The translations under genes and the position numbers were made by a program. DNA of 64,000 bases, taken from assembly GCF_003696315.1 (NCBI RefSeq), contig NZ_RFFN01000003.1:496001-560000 (forward strand), read 5' to 3'. Shown one piece after another: positions 45,897 to 54,033 of this stretch. The notes beneath the pieces are model-generated. The model was not told the DNA's origin. It made no database searches and was given only the letters and a program-made list of their open reading frames with translations. Every line of letters starts with the position of its first letter. The first letter of the stretch is position 1. Origin of the DNA: Pseudomonas songnenensis. GTDB taxonomy: Bacteria; Pseudomonadota; Gammaproteobacteria; Pseudomonadales; Pseudomonadaceae.

Positions 45897-46631
45897 TTAC
45901 TGACTTCTCTCGGTTAAAAAGCGACAGGCCTTGCCGATCGCCTGCTTGCTCAACTGACAGACCCTGGCGTCGCTGACTTCCAGCACCAGGGCGATTTCCT
46001 TGAGGCTCAATTCGTGCTGGTAGTACAGCGTCAGCACCAGTCGCTCGCGCTCGTCCAGCCGGCTCAACGCCTGCTCCAGCAGACGCTCCTTGAGCAGCCG
46101 CTCCTCGAACAGCTCCGCCGTGTCGGGGAAGTGCTCATGGCCGCTCTGCAGCAGCTCGTCCAGGCTCTCGATGGCCTCGGACGAATCGGCCCAGAGGAAG
46201 GCCTGGTAATCCTTTTCATCCAGCCCGGTAAACGTCTTGATCTCCTCGTCACTTGGGCTGTGGCCCAGCTGGCGGGTGAGTTCACGAATCGCGTCGCGCA
46301 CCTTGTGCGCCTGCTGCCGGACCTGACGCGGGCGCCAATCCTGCCGGCGCAGCTCGTCGAGGATGGCGCCGCGGATGCGCAACGCGGCGAAGCGCCCGAA
46401 CTGCTCGTCCGGTTCGCCGTAGCGACGCAGGCCTTCGAGCAGCCCGATCATGCCGATCTGCTCCATGTCCTCGCGGTCGAGCACCTGATTCGCCTGCAAC
46501 GAAAGCTGCCGCACGATGCGCTTGACCAGCGGCAGGTACTGCATCAGCCAGCGCTGCTCGGCGCCCGGTGCGAATAGCGCAGGGCTGGCCGGGCTGGCGC
46601 CGTAGTAGTCGACGGAACAGGTGGCGTTCAT
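45897..46631 (-). CDS. fliA: Flagellar sigma28 factor FliA (LafS-like)
   Basis: FliA is the RNA polymerase sigma factor for late flagellar genes. The 244-residue product has region 2 (about 28-95, LPLVKRIVRQLSLQANQVLD and QIGMIGLLEGLRRY), region 3 (about 100-140) and region 4 (about 180-235, LTLYYQHELSLKEIALVLEV). It lies within the sigma54-driven fliD operon, so it would be made after LafK acts. The cluster encodes its own FlgM. Confidence 0.95.
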   Translation of the reverse strand: MNATCSVDYYGASPASPALFAPGAEQRWLMQYLPLVKRIVRQLSLQANQVLDREDMEQIGMIGLLEGLRRYGEPDEQFGRFAALRIRGAILDELRRQDWRPRQVRQQAHKVRDAIRELTRQLGHSPSDEEIKTFTGLDEKDYQAFLWADSSEAIESLDELLQSGHEHFPDTAELFEERLLKERLLEQALSRLDERERLVLTLYYQHELSLKEIALVLEVSDARVCQLSKQAIGKACRFLTERSQ

Positions 46632-46642
46632 GGCGCGGGCCT

Positions 46643-47092
46643 TTACTGAACGATCATCTTGTTGACCAGTACGTGCCGGAACGGCACCACTGCGTTCTTG
46701 CTGGCGAAGTCGGCAAACAGCGCTTCCTCCAGACGGGTCTGCAACTCGCCGATCGGCATGGCACGCAGGTCGGCGAATTCGAGGCCGGAGAGGTAGCTGA
46801 CCACCGAATTGCGCACCAGCGGTTCGACCTGCTCGAAGTTCTTCGGCTCGTCCGAGGCTTCCGCCTGCAGCGCCAAGTCGAGCACGAAATAGCGCTCTCG
46901 GCCCTCCCCGCGCAGGCTGACGATCACCTTTGAGACCGGATAGAACTGGTACTCCATCGGCTCGATGGTTTCCGCGACCACCTCACCACCGCTCATGCCC
47001 GGCTTGAGCAACCAGTAGGCGGCACCGACCCCGCCGGCAACGGTGACGACATTGAGTAGCAGCATCAGAAGAACCAGACGGGGCGTCGACAT
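46643..47092 (-). CDS. fliL: Flagellar basal body-associated protein FliL (LafF-like)
   Basis: This 149-residue inner-membrane protein has one N-terminal helix (about 5-27, LVLLMLLLNVVTVAGGVGAA) and the FliL domain: YQFYPVSKVIVSLRGEGRER and LRAMPIGELQTRLEEALF. The C-terminal motif is VPFRHVLVNKMIVQ. It supports stator function under load. It is placed between fliK and fliA, as in lateral gene clusters. Confidence 0.9.
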   Translation of the reverse strand: MSTPRLVLLMLLLNVVTVAGGVGAAYWLLKPGMSGGEVVAETIEPMEYQFYPVSKVIVSLRGEGRERYFVLDLALQAEASDEPKNFEQVEPLVRNSVVSYLSGLEFADLRAMPIGELQTRLEEALFADFASKNAVVPFRHVLVNKMIVQ

Positions 47093-47128
47093 AACCTATT
47101 CACAATCCTGTAGTTGAAGTTGAGCCGG

Positions 47129-48286
47129 TCAGACCGTGACCAGCACATCACTGCCGCGACCAGCCGAACGCTTGCCGTCAGCCAATGCCGCTGGCGCGCC
47201 TGCAGATCCGGCTGCCGCGGCCAGCACCTCGTCACTGTCTGGCAACTGCTGCGGCCGATCCTGTCGGCCGGACTGCCCATCGGCCCCGACCTGCACGTTG
47301 ACCTGCACGAAATGCTGCGCCACCAGCTCCTGGCGCAGCCGGTCGCTGGTCTGCTGCAGCAGCCGCGCGACATCGGCATTGGCTGCGCTGAGCTGCACGC
47401 TGAGACGACCGGACTCATGGCTGAGATGGATTTCCAGACTGCCCAGCTCCGGTGGGTCCAGGCGAATGCTGGCGCTCTGCTGCCGTTGCTGAAGCTGGAT
47501 TTCGACGTGCTCGCGCAGGGCATGGAGCATCTGCTCGCCCCACTTTGCCTCAGGGCCCTGCAGCCTGAGCAGGCGCTCGGCCCCCTGAGTCACACCGCCT
47601 GCCGGACGCTCGATCAACAGCGCTGCCGACTGGCTGCCCTCATCAATACCGCCGAGCTCCACCAGTCGCTCTGGCAGCTCTGCACCGGGATCACGTGCAG
47701 CTGCGCCGGCTGCCAACAGATTCAGCGCAGCCCCTGGCTCAACGACTGGACGTATGGCCAGAGCAGCAGGCATCGGCCGGTCAGTGATCGGATCAGCCGT
47801 CTGCCGACCGGACAACTCGAGGGGCCACAGGGGTACCTGGCCCTGCAGCCGTGCTTCGGCGACGCCAGCGGCTTCACCTTCCGCTTCACCTTCCGCTTCA
47901 GCGGCTGCCTGCTGTGGCGCCACTGGCCAACCCGGGTGAACCGCTGCCTCTCGCGCCTGAACCTGCACCTGCTGCTGATCGAGCATCCCCAGCAGCCACT
48001 GTTCGACCGGCCCTTGCTCGGCCACTTCGTCGCCGCTCGCCTGGGCAACGGGTTCGGCTGGCGCCGGCGGCAGCATTTCTTGCCCGGCCACGGGCTGTTG
48101 CAGCGCTTCCATATCCAGCTCAACGGCAGCATTCAGCATGCGCGCATTGAAATCCGCGCCGAGACCGGACCGGTCCTCGGCCGCTCGCGCGGCCGCATGG
48201 CCACTCAGCGAGGCCGGACGCAGCGGTTGCGTCAACGCTTGTGCCGTGGCAGCGGTCGAGGCCGAAGCCGGGATCAACTGGATCAC
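47129..48286 (-). CDS. fliK: Flagellar hook-length control protein FliK (LafE-like)
   Basis: FliK is a secreted molecular ruler that sets hook length and switches export specificity. The 385-residue product is Ala/Gln/Glu-rich with a low-complexity middle (about 135-150, AAAEAEGEAEGEAAG). The conserved C-terminal domain contains IRLDPPELGSLEIHLSHESG and AANADVARLLQQTSDRLRQ. I use the GTG at 48286, preceded by GAGGAA, which overlaps the fliT stop (GTGA). Upstream extensions lie inside fliT. Confidence 0.9.
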   Translation of the reverse strand: MIQLIPASASTAATAQALTQPLRPASLSGHAAARAAEDRSGLGADFNARMLNAAVELDMEALQQPVAGQEMLPPAPAEPVAQASGDEVAEQGPVEQWLLGMLDQQQVQVQAREAAVHPGWPVAPQQAAAEAEGEAEGEAAGVAEARLQGQVPLWPLELSGRQTADPITDRPMPAALAIRPVVEPGAALNLLAAGAAARDPGAELPERLVELGGIDEGSQSAALLIERPAGGVTQGAERLLRLQGPEAKWGEQMLHALREHVEIQLQQRQQSASIRLDPPELGSLEIHLSHESGRLSVQLSAANADVARLLQQTSDRLRQELVAQHFVQVNVQVGADGQSGRQDRPQQLPDSDEVLAAAAGSAGAPAALADGKRSAGRGSDVLVTV

Positions 48287-48600
48287 TCGCCGTTCCTCGC
48301 CTGATACATGTCGACTCGTTGATAAGCCGAGCGCCCTTCGGCGTACTCGAGGTGATTCACCAGCAGCAGGCGCAGGCGCTCGCATTCCTCGGCGCAGGCC
48401 TTCAAGGCCTGGCCATGCAAACGCTTGAGCTGCTGCCTGGCGCTCTGCACGGATGCGTGTGCCTCTCGCGGCAACTGTTCCAGGCACTGCCGGATCGCCT
48501 GATCGGTTTCACCGACGGCGCGCCAGTCCTGGCTTTGCAATGCCGCCGCCAGCCTCTCGTGCAAGGCTTGCAGGCGCTGCTCGTCACTTGCGTGCGGCAC
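48283..48600 (-). CDS. fliT: FliT-like flagellar chaperone (LafD position)
   Basis: This 105-residue all-helical protein lies between fliS and fliK, the position of FliT/LafD export chaperones. It has no membrane segment; its helices include RLQALHERLAAALQSQDWRA and LKACAEECERLRLLLVNHLE. I choose the GTG at 48600 because GGAGG lies 6-7 nt upstream; the ATG at 48621 gives a longer overlap with fliS. FliT binds the cap protein FliD in known systems. Sequence identity to FliT is weak, so position carries most of the call. Confidence 0.72.
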   Translation of the reverse strand: MPHASDEQRLQALHERLAAALQSQDWRAVGETDQAIRQCLEQLPREAHASVQSARQQLKRLHGQALKACAEECERLRLLLVNHLEYAEGRSAYQRVDMYQARNGE

Positions 48601-48979
48601 TGACGCCCTCCCAACCTTCACGCAGCGTGCCGAGCAGGTTCACCACCTCGTCCAGACCGTCGAGCGACAGCGTCACGCTGACGTCGGAGAGTCGGTAGAT
48701 GCAGTACTCGTAAAGCCGCGCCAGCCCCTGCACGACCTCACCGCCGTTCTCTTCGTCGAGGGCGCCGTTGAGGCCGTTGAGGATGTTCATGCACTTTTCC
48801 AGCGAGGCGCCCTTCTGCTGATAGCGCTTGTGCTCGATGTGGCCACGCGCACGGGCCAGCTCGTCGAGCAGGCCATCCATCAGCACCAGCACCAGCTCAT
48901 AGGGTGATGCCGAAGCGGCGCGCGCCTCCAGGTCCACCGAGCGGTAGCTGTCGTAACTGTCGTTGGGAAGGTAGGTCAT
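48584..48979 (-). CDS. fliS: Flagellin export chaperone FliS (LafC-like)
   Basis: FliS binds the C-terminus of flagellin before export. The 131-residue product has the typical N-terminus (YDSYRSVDLEARAASASPYE) and LVLVLMDGLLDELARARGHI. Later it has KGASLEKCMNILNGLNGALD and GLARLYEYCIYRL. It overlaps fliD by 1 nt (TGATG) and fliT by 17 nt. Confidence 0.94.
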   Translation of the reverse strand: MTYLPNDSYDSYRSVDLEARAASASPYELVLVLMDGLLDELARARGHIEHKRYQQKGASLEKCMNILNGLNGALDEENGGEVVQGLARLYEYCIYRLSDVSVTLSLDGLDEVVNLLGTLREGWEGVSAARK

Positions 48980-50250
48980 CAGAACATTCCGAAGGTCTGC
49001 TCCATGCTCTGCATGGTCTGCATCATGGAGGTGAACTGCTTGAGGTAGCGGGAGTAGTGGCTGTCATACTGCTGCTGCAGCTTGTCGAACTGCTCGTTGG
49101 TACGCCGCAGGTTCATGTCCAGCGTGTCCATGCGGTTCTTCAGCATGCCGTTGGTGGTGCTGGTGTAGCTGGCGACGGTCTTGTCGATGCTGTCGAGCAG
49201 GTTGTCCTTGCCGGTGAACAGTGCCTCGAACCCGGCCGGGTCCTTCGCCACGGCTGCTTCGAAGCGTGCGGTGTCGATGGTCAGCTTGCCGTTGCGATCG
49301 GCACTGATACCGAAATTGATCAGGCTGTTGCCGCCGAAGTCGGTACGCAGCAGGGTGTTCAGGCGGCCTTCGATGGCGCGCACGCTGGAGTCACCCGCCA
49401 GTGCACCACGGGCGCTGCTGTCGCTGCCGCTGGCGGTCAGCGAGTCGAAGCTGGTCATCAGGGCATTGAATGCGTCGACGAAGCTCTGCGCCTTGCCTTT
49501 GGTGGCGCTCTTGTCCTGGTCGATGGTCAGCGTCAGCGCCGGATCGCCGTCCTTGTGCACCTTGCTGACCGACAGGCTGACGCCCTCGATGACATTGTCG
49601 AAGGTGTTGCTCGAACTGGTCAGCTCGATACCACCAACACCGTAACTGCCGCCCATGCGAATACGCGCATCGGCCGCGTCTGACAGATCGGTGGTCGTGC
49701 CGCTCGAATCGGGGCTCAATGAAATGGCGAACGCATTGGCGGCGCCGCTTTCGGCACTGGTCAGCACCAGGTTGACCTGGCCGTTGCTGCGCACCAGCGT
49801 GGCCTGCACGCCGAGGTCGGCAGTGGCATTGATGGCCTTTGCCGCGTCTTCGAGGGTGGCGTAGCCGCTCAGATCGAAATCCTGCCCCTTGAGCGTCAGC
49901 GTGCCGCTCAGGCTGCCGTCGACCAGCCCCTGCACCGCCACCTGCTGTTTGCTGGCCAGCTGCTCGACATAGAACTGATAGCTGCCGGCCTGCGCCTTGG
50001 CACCGACCGTGGCGCTGACATAGCCCTCCTGGCTGGTGGTGGCGCTGTTGACCAGCATGGTCGCCTTGCCGGTCTTCAACCCGGAAACGGCCGACTTGAA
50101 GGTCGTCAGGGAGGTGCGCAACTTGCTCAGCGCATCACGCTGAGTCTTGTAGTTGCTTTCGTTGCGATTGAGCCGGTCCAGCGAAGACTGAACTTCGTAG
50201 GTCGCCAGCTGCGTCGACATCTGCTTTATGTAATTCGAATCTATCGCCAT
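48979..50250 (-). CDS. fliD: Flagellar filament cap protein FliD (LafB-like)
   Basis: FliD caps the filament and inserts flagellin. The 423-residue product has the N-terminal FliD_N pattern (IDSNYIKQMSTQLATYEVQS) and the C-terminal coiled coil near the end (MDTLDMNLRRTNEQFDKLQQ, followed by YSRYLKQFTSMMQTMQSMEQ). It is the first gene of an eight-gene operon (fliD to motB). An AGGAAGGGG ribosome site and a strong sigma54 promoter lie just upstream. Confidence 0.95.
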   Translation of the reverse strand: MAIDSNYIKQMSTQLATYEVQSSLDRLNRNESNYKTQRDALSKLRTSLTTFKSAVSGLKTGKATMLVNSATTSQEGYVSATVGAKAQAGSYQFYVEQLASKQQVAVQGLVDGSLSGTLTLKGQDFDLSGYATLEDAAKAINATADLGVQATLVRSNGQVNLVLTSAESGAANAFAISLSPDSSGTTTDLSDAADARIRMGGSYGVGGIELTSSSNTFDNVIEGVSLSVSKVHKDGDPALTLTIDQDKSATKGKAQSFVDAFNALMTSFDSLTASGSDSSARGALAGDSSVRAIEGRLNTLLRTDFGGNSLINFGISADRNGKLTIDTARFEAAVAKDPAGFEALFTGKDNLLDSIDKTVASYTSTTNGMLKNRMDTLDMNLRRTNEQFDKLQQQYDSHYSRYLKQFTSMMQTMQSMEQTFGMF

Positions 50251-50277
50251 TACCGATCCCCTTCCTGTGCTCTGTAG

Positions 50278-50293
50278 AGCAAGTTGAGTGCCA
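50278..50293 (-). promoter_or_regulatory. Sigma54 (-24/-12) promoter of the fliD-to-motB operon
   Basis: On the minus strand TGGCACTCAACTTGCT is a nearly perfect sigma54 promoter. It has GG (-24) at 50292-50291, GC (-12) at 50280-50279, and exactly 10 nt between. The predicted start near 50267 leaves a short leader of about 17 nt with the ribosome site. Confidence 0.88.
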
Positions 50294-50348
50294 ATTCACA
50301 AACCATTGATTTACAAGCGCTTTACGCCAAGTGGCGCAGAAGAAGCAC

Positions 50349-50397
50349 TTCCGCCTGGCAGTCTTATGAGGAAACGGGGAAATGCCGTTTCCGCCTG
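50349..50397. promoter_or_regulatory. Candidate activator site (UAS) for the fliD promoter
   Basis: This stretch holds a perfect 8-bp inverted repeat, GGAAACGG (50370-50377) and CCGTTTCC (50385-50392). Two direct copies of TTCCGCCTG (50349-50357 and 50389-50397) are also present. It lies 60-110 bp upstream of the sigma54 promoter. The layout GGAARCGG-spacer-TTCCGCCTG matches the site upstream of flgB, so both may bind LafK. Confidence 0.5.
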
Positions 50398-50720
50398 ACC
50401 GGATGGCGCAATCTCTCTGGTTAAAGGCGACGAATACGGAGGCAACGCTAAGGCGCGCCGAAAATATCGATGGGACGATCGCCCGGCTGTCCCGCTCGGG
50501 AGCTGCGCTCATGTGAGGAAACCCGGGCAGGACGCTGGAGTGCGCCCGAAGGGTCGGGCAATGCAGGAGCCGAGGCGCCCGTGGCCAGCAGAAAGGCTAG
50601 CGGCTGGCGAACCGCCCGGTCGCAGCGCCAACAGCATGCGTGAGCAAGCTCACCGACGAAGGCAGAGGCAGAGGCAATCGGCGGGAAGCGGAGAAACGCG
50701 GGGATCACGCCGCGCGGGTG
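50398..50720. other. Non-coding stretch between flgN and the fliD control region
   Basis: I find no credible gene in these 320 bp. One further partial copy of the proposed activator motif (GGAAGCGGAGAAACG, near 50685) occurs close to the flgN end. Confidence 0.4.
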
Positions 50721-51161
50721 TCAGTACATCTGCGGCTGATAGAGCCGTGCGTCATGACTGCCAGCCAGCAGCTGGCCGAGGATCTCGTGATGCATGGCAA
50801 GCAGCTTGCCGTTGCGCTCGTTGATCTGCTGGCACTGGCTGGCCAGCACGCCGAGCTGCTGCCAGGACTGCCGCAGACGCACTGCCTGCTCGTCCGGGTA
50901 AGAACCAAGCAGGCGCTGCATGCCATCGGCATCGGCCTGCAGGCGAAAGGCACTCAGCACCTTCGCCCGCCGCTGGGCCCGTGCACCGATGGTTTCGACG
51001 CGCGTGGTGATCTGCAGATTGAGTCGATCGATCTCTACACTGTCGCGTTCGAGCAGGAACGCGTAGAGCGCCTGCATCAGGTCACGCAGGGCCAGGTAGT
51101 CATCGCAATCCTGCTCGAGGTCGATGGCAACGACCGCGAGCAGCTTGTCGCGCTGGTTCAC
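50721..51161 (-). CDS. flgN: Flagellar export chaperone FlgN
   Basis: FlgN is a helical chaperone for the junction proteins FlgK and FlgL. The 146-residue product shows the family pattern of a helical N-terminus (DDYLALRDLMQALYAFLLER) and a C-terminal QCQQINERNGKLLAMHHEIL. It overlaps flgM by 4 nt, forming a flgM-flgN unit. The ends of flgN vary widely between species, so the call rests on pattern and on flgM linkage. Confidence 0.87.
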   Translation of the reverse strand: MNQRDKLLAVVAIDLEQDCDDYLALRDLMQALYAFLLERDSVEIDRLNLQITTRVETIGARAQRRAKVLSAFRLQADADGMQRLLGSYPDEQAVRLRQSWQQLGVLASQCQQINERNGKLLAMHHEILGQLLAGSHDARLYQPQMY

Positions 51162-51433
51162 GCATCGCTTCCGCGATGGTAGGCAAGCATGCTGCCGGCC
51201 AGTTCGGCAGGATCGCTGGAGATTTCGCCGCGCTGCAGGGCCTGCTTGATGGCCGCAACCCGGTCGAGGTCGATTTCCGGCATGGCGCGCAGGGCGTCAT
51301 GCATCTGCTCCAGCGGCAGGCTGGCCGGCTGGCGCACCAGCACCTCAGCCGTGGGCCGTGCGGCGGGCTGGCGATTGGTGCTGGCCTCGGCGGCCGGTGT
51401 CAGGGCGGGCTTGAAATGCCGGCTGATTTCCAT
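51158..51433 (-). CDS. flgM: Anti-sigma28 factor FlgM
   Basis: FlgM holds FliA inactive until the hook is complete and FlgM is exported. The 91-residue product is disordered at the N-terminus. The sigma-binding C-terminal helix motif reads IDLDRVAAIKQALQRGEISS (about 54-73), followed by LAGSMLAYHR. It has its own sigma28-type promoter, giving feedback. FlgN overlaps it downstream. Confidence 0.93.
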   Translation of the reverse strand: MEISRHFKPALTPAAEASTNRQPAARPTAEVLVRQPASLPLEQMHDALRAMPEIDLDRVAAIKQALQRGEISSDPAELAGSMLAYHRGSDA

Positions 51434-51475
51434 GATTTCATTCCAACTCGGTGGTTACAGCCAAACAGGCGACCA

Positions 51476-51504
51476 TCATCGGCAAGTTATTAAATCGACT
51501 TTCA
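51476..51504 (-). promoter_or_regulatory. Sigma28-type promoter upstream of flgM
   Basis: On the minus strand GCCGATGA (51476-51483) matches the sigma28 -10 element GCCGATAA at 7 of 8 positions. A GAAAG element (-35) lies 15-16 nt upstream near 51499-51503. It is about 45 nt from the flgM start, and fits FliA control of its own anti-sigma factor. Confidence 0.7.
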
Positions 51505-51576
51505 TCTGCATCACGCGGGGCGCGACGCAGACGTGCGCATGCAGTCTACCGGGCCGGCCTGCGCGGCGTCGCTGCC

Positions 51577-51999
51577 TCAATGCGTGGCGCGCCAGTGGGC
51601 CTGCGCCGCCAGTCCGTCCTGGATCTTCTGCTCCTGCTGGGCGAGCAGCTGCTGCCACTGCTGCAGCTTGCCCTCGATCATGTGCTCGACCACCTTTTCG
51701 CTGCGCATGGCCTGCAGCAGCTCGCGCTGGATGCGCTCCAGCGCCTGCTCGGCGACCGCCAGTTCACGGCGCTGCAGCTCCACCATCTTGTACAGGGTGG
51801 CCTTGTAGCGCTGCTGGTTGTCGCGCTGCAGCGGTGTGCTCATCGGCACGGAGAATCCGCACAGGCGACTCAGGCCGGTGATGTTGTTGCGGTAGCGCTG
51901 GCAGAGGTTCTGCTGGTACTGCACGCGGCCGAGCATCTGCCGCACACGGTGGCTGCGCAGGCTGGCCAGGCGGCCGAGGGTCTCGATCTGCTGTTTCAT
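51577..51999 (-). CDS. fliJ: Flagellar export chaperone/stalk protein FliJ
   Basis: FliJ is the coiled-coil stalk that links the FliI ATPase to FlhA. The 140-residue product is almost wholly helical with long charged heptads (VELQRRELAVAEQALERIQR and LLQAMRSEKVVEHMIEGKLQ). I use the ATG at 51999, which overlaps the fliI stop; the longer frame lies inside fliI. It is the last gene of the lafK-fliEFGHIJ unit. Confidence 0.88.
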   Translation of the reverse strand: MKQQIETLGRLASLRSHRVRQMLGRVQYQQNLCQRYRNNITGLSRLCGFSVPMSTPLQRDNQQRYKATLYKMVELQRRELAVAEQALERIQRELLQAMRSEKVVEHMIEGKLQQWQQLLAQQEQKIQDGLAAQAHWRATH

Positions 52000-53330
52000 C
52001 GCGGTTTCCCGAGGATGTTCTGCAAGGTGGCGACGCTGGTTTCCAGTTCGGCGGCTTCGCCGACGTCCTGGCGCAGGAAGCGTTCGATGGTCGGCGCCAG
52101 CTGCACCGCGCGATCGGTCTTGATGTCCGCCCCCGGCGTGTAGCCGCCGAGCGGGATCAGCTCCTTGATCTTCTCGAAGGTGCTGTAGCACTCCTTGAGC
52201 TGGCGCGCCGCGCCCAGGTGCGCCGGCTGGCCGACCTGACTCATGCAGCGGCTGACCGAGGCGCAGACGTCGATGGCCGGGTAATGCCCGGCTTCGGCCA
52301 GGCGCCGCGAGAGCACGATGTGGCCGTCGAGAATCGCGCGCGCACAGTCGACGATGGGGTCCTGCTGGTCATCGCCTTCGGCCAGCACCGTGTAGATGGC
52401 GCTCAGGCTGCCATTGTCGCTGGCGCCATTGCCGGCGCTTTCCACCAGCTCCGGCAGCATGCCGAACACCGACGGCGGATAGCCCTTGGTCGCCGGCGGC
52501 TCGCCGAGGGCCAGGGCGATCTCGCGCTGGGCCATGGCGTAGCGGGTCAGCGAATCCACCAGCAGCAGCACGTCATGGCCCTGGTCGCGGAAATAGGCGG
52601 CGATGCTATGGCAGAGCTCGGTGGCCTTCAGCCGCATCAGCGGCGACTCGTTGGCCGGCGCGACCACCACCACGGCTTTCTTCAGGCCCTCCTCACCCAG
52701 CGAATGCAGCAGGAACTCCTGCACCTCGCGGCCACGCTCGCCGATCAGCCCGACCACCACCACGTCGGCCTTGGTCTGCCGGGTGATCATGCCCAGCAGC
52801 ACGCTCTTGCCGACACCGGAGCCGGCGAACAGACCCACGCGCTGGCCCTTGCCCAGGGTCAGGGTGGCATTGATCGCACGCACGCCGACATCCAGCGCTT
52901 CGCTGACCGGCTTGCGCTTGAGCGGATTGACCGAAGGCAGCTCGGTCGGCAGCGGGTCACGCCCGCCGAGCTTGCCCAATTCGTCCAGCGGTTCGCCGAG
53001 GCCGTTGACCACGCGCCCCAGCCAGGATTCGTCGATATGCAGCTTGGCGTCATCCGGCGCCGGGAATACCCGCGAACCGGCGGTCAGGCCGACCGGTTTC
53101 TTGAACGGCATCAGGTAGGTGATATCGCGATTGAAGCCGACCACCTGCGCTTCCAGCATGCTGCCGTCGCCCTGCTCGACATAGCAGCGCTGGCCGGTCA
53201 TGCGCTGGCAGCCGAGGCTTTCCAGCAGCATCCCGGAGACGCGCACCAACCGCCCGCTGACCTTGGCCAACTGCACGTTGTCCAGCGAGCGCAGGGCCTC
53301 GTCGAGGCGGAAGCTGTCGCGCAGGGCCAT
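51996..53330 (-). CDS. fliI: Flagellum-specific export ATPase FliI
   Basis: FliI energises and orders export substrate loading. The 444-residue product has Walker A GLFAGSGVGKS (about 166-176), Walker B around DVLLLVDSLTRYAMAQREI, and the T3SS ATPase signature GGYTPGADIKTD. Length is normal. It is 3 nt after fliH. Confidence 0.97.
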   Translation of the reverse strand: MALRDSFRLDEALRSLDNVQLAKVSGRLVRVSGMLLESLGCQRMTGQRCYVEQGDGSMLEAQVVGFNRDITYLMPFKKPVGLTAGSRVFPAPDDAKLHIDESWLGRVVNGLGEPLDELGKLGGRDPLPTELPSVNPLKRKPVSEALDVGVRAINATLTLGKGQRVGLFAGSGVGKSVLLGMITRQTKADVVVVGLIGERGREVQEFLLHSLGEEGLKKAVVVVAPANESPLMRLKATELCHSIAAYFRDQGHDVLLLVDSLTRYAMAQREIALALGEPPATKGYPPSVFGMLPELVESAGNGASDNGSLSAIYTVLAEGDDQQDPIVDCARAILDGHIVLSRRLAEAGHYPAIDVCASVSRCMSQVGQPAHLGAARQLKECYSTFEKIKELIPLGGYTPGADIKTDRAVQLAPTIERFLRQDVGEAAELETSVATLQNILGKPR

Positions 53331-53333
53331 CGG

Positions 53334-54032
53334 TCAGCCCTGCGCCGTGATGTGTTCGGCGAGGGTTTCCATGCACGAATCCAGGCGCTGCTGGCAGCCG
53401 ATGTCGGCTTCGGCCTGGGCGGTCAGCACACGGCACTCGCCGAGCGCCAGCTTCTCGTCCGGCACTAGGCGCCAGGCGGCGGCACGTTCCGGCGCCAGCT
53501 CGCGGATGCGCGCGCACTCTTCCGGATTGAGCTGGATGCGCACGTCTTCCTGATCGCCCGGCATGGCGTTCAGTGCTTCCTCGGCCAGGGTCAGCAACTG
53601 GGTCGGATGCAGGGTCAGCTCGCAGCGGATCACCTGCCGCGCAACCTTCTGCACCAGCTCCAGCAGTTCCTCGCGACGTGCCTGCTCGTATTCCTGACGA
53701 AAGCCTTCGAACGCCTCGATCAGGCGATCCAGCGGCCGACCGGCCTCGTCAAAGGCCCGGCGACCCTGCTGGCGACCCTCTTCCAGACCGAGCGTCTTGC
53801 CATCCTCGACGCCGCGCTGAAAGCCTTCGCGATGCCCGGCCTCGCGGCCCTGCTCCAGGCCTTCGCGATAGCCCTTGTCGATGCCCTCCTGAAAGCCATC
53901 GGCCACCGCCCGCTGCAGGGCTGCCGGATCGCCGGCGAACCCAGCCGCGGCCTGCGCCGGAGACTTCACCCGCGGCGGGAAGCGGAACGGCCGCCAGCTG
54001 CGATCGGCACCCTTGATCACCTTGATCGTCAT
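53334..54032 (-). CDS. fliH: Flagellar export stator protein FliH, with Gly-rich repeats
   Basis: FliH binds FliI and docks it at the C-ring. In the 232-residue product the middle holds a run of GxxxG-type repeats (about 45-95: GFQEGIDKGYREGLEQGREA then GHREGFQRGVEDGKTLGLEE), a known but variable FliH feature. The C-terminal domain is VQKVARQVIRCELTLHPTQL. I set the start at the ATG at 54032, 1 nt after the fliG stop; the longer frame is inside fliG. Confidence 0.92.
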   Translation of the reverse strand: MTIKVIKGADRSWRPFRFPPRVKSPAQAAAGFAGDPAALQRAVADGFQEGIDKGYREGLEQGREAGHREGFQRGVEDGKTLGLEEGRQQGRRAFDEAGRPLDRLIEAFEGFRQEYEQARREELLELVQKVARQVIRCELTLHPTQLLTLAEEALNAMPGDQEDVRIQLNPEECARIRELAPERAAAWRLVPDEKLALGECRVLTAQAEADIGCQQRLDSCMETLAEHITAQG

Positions 54033-54033
54033 C

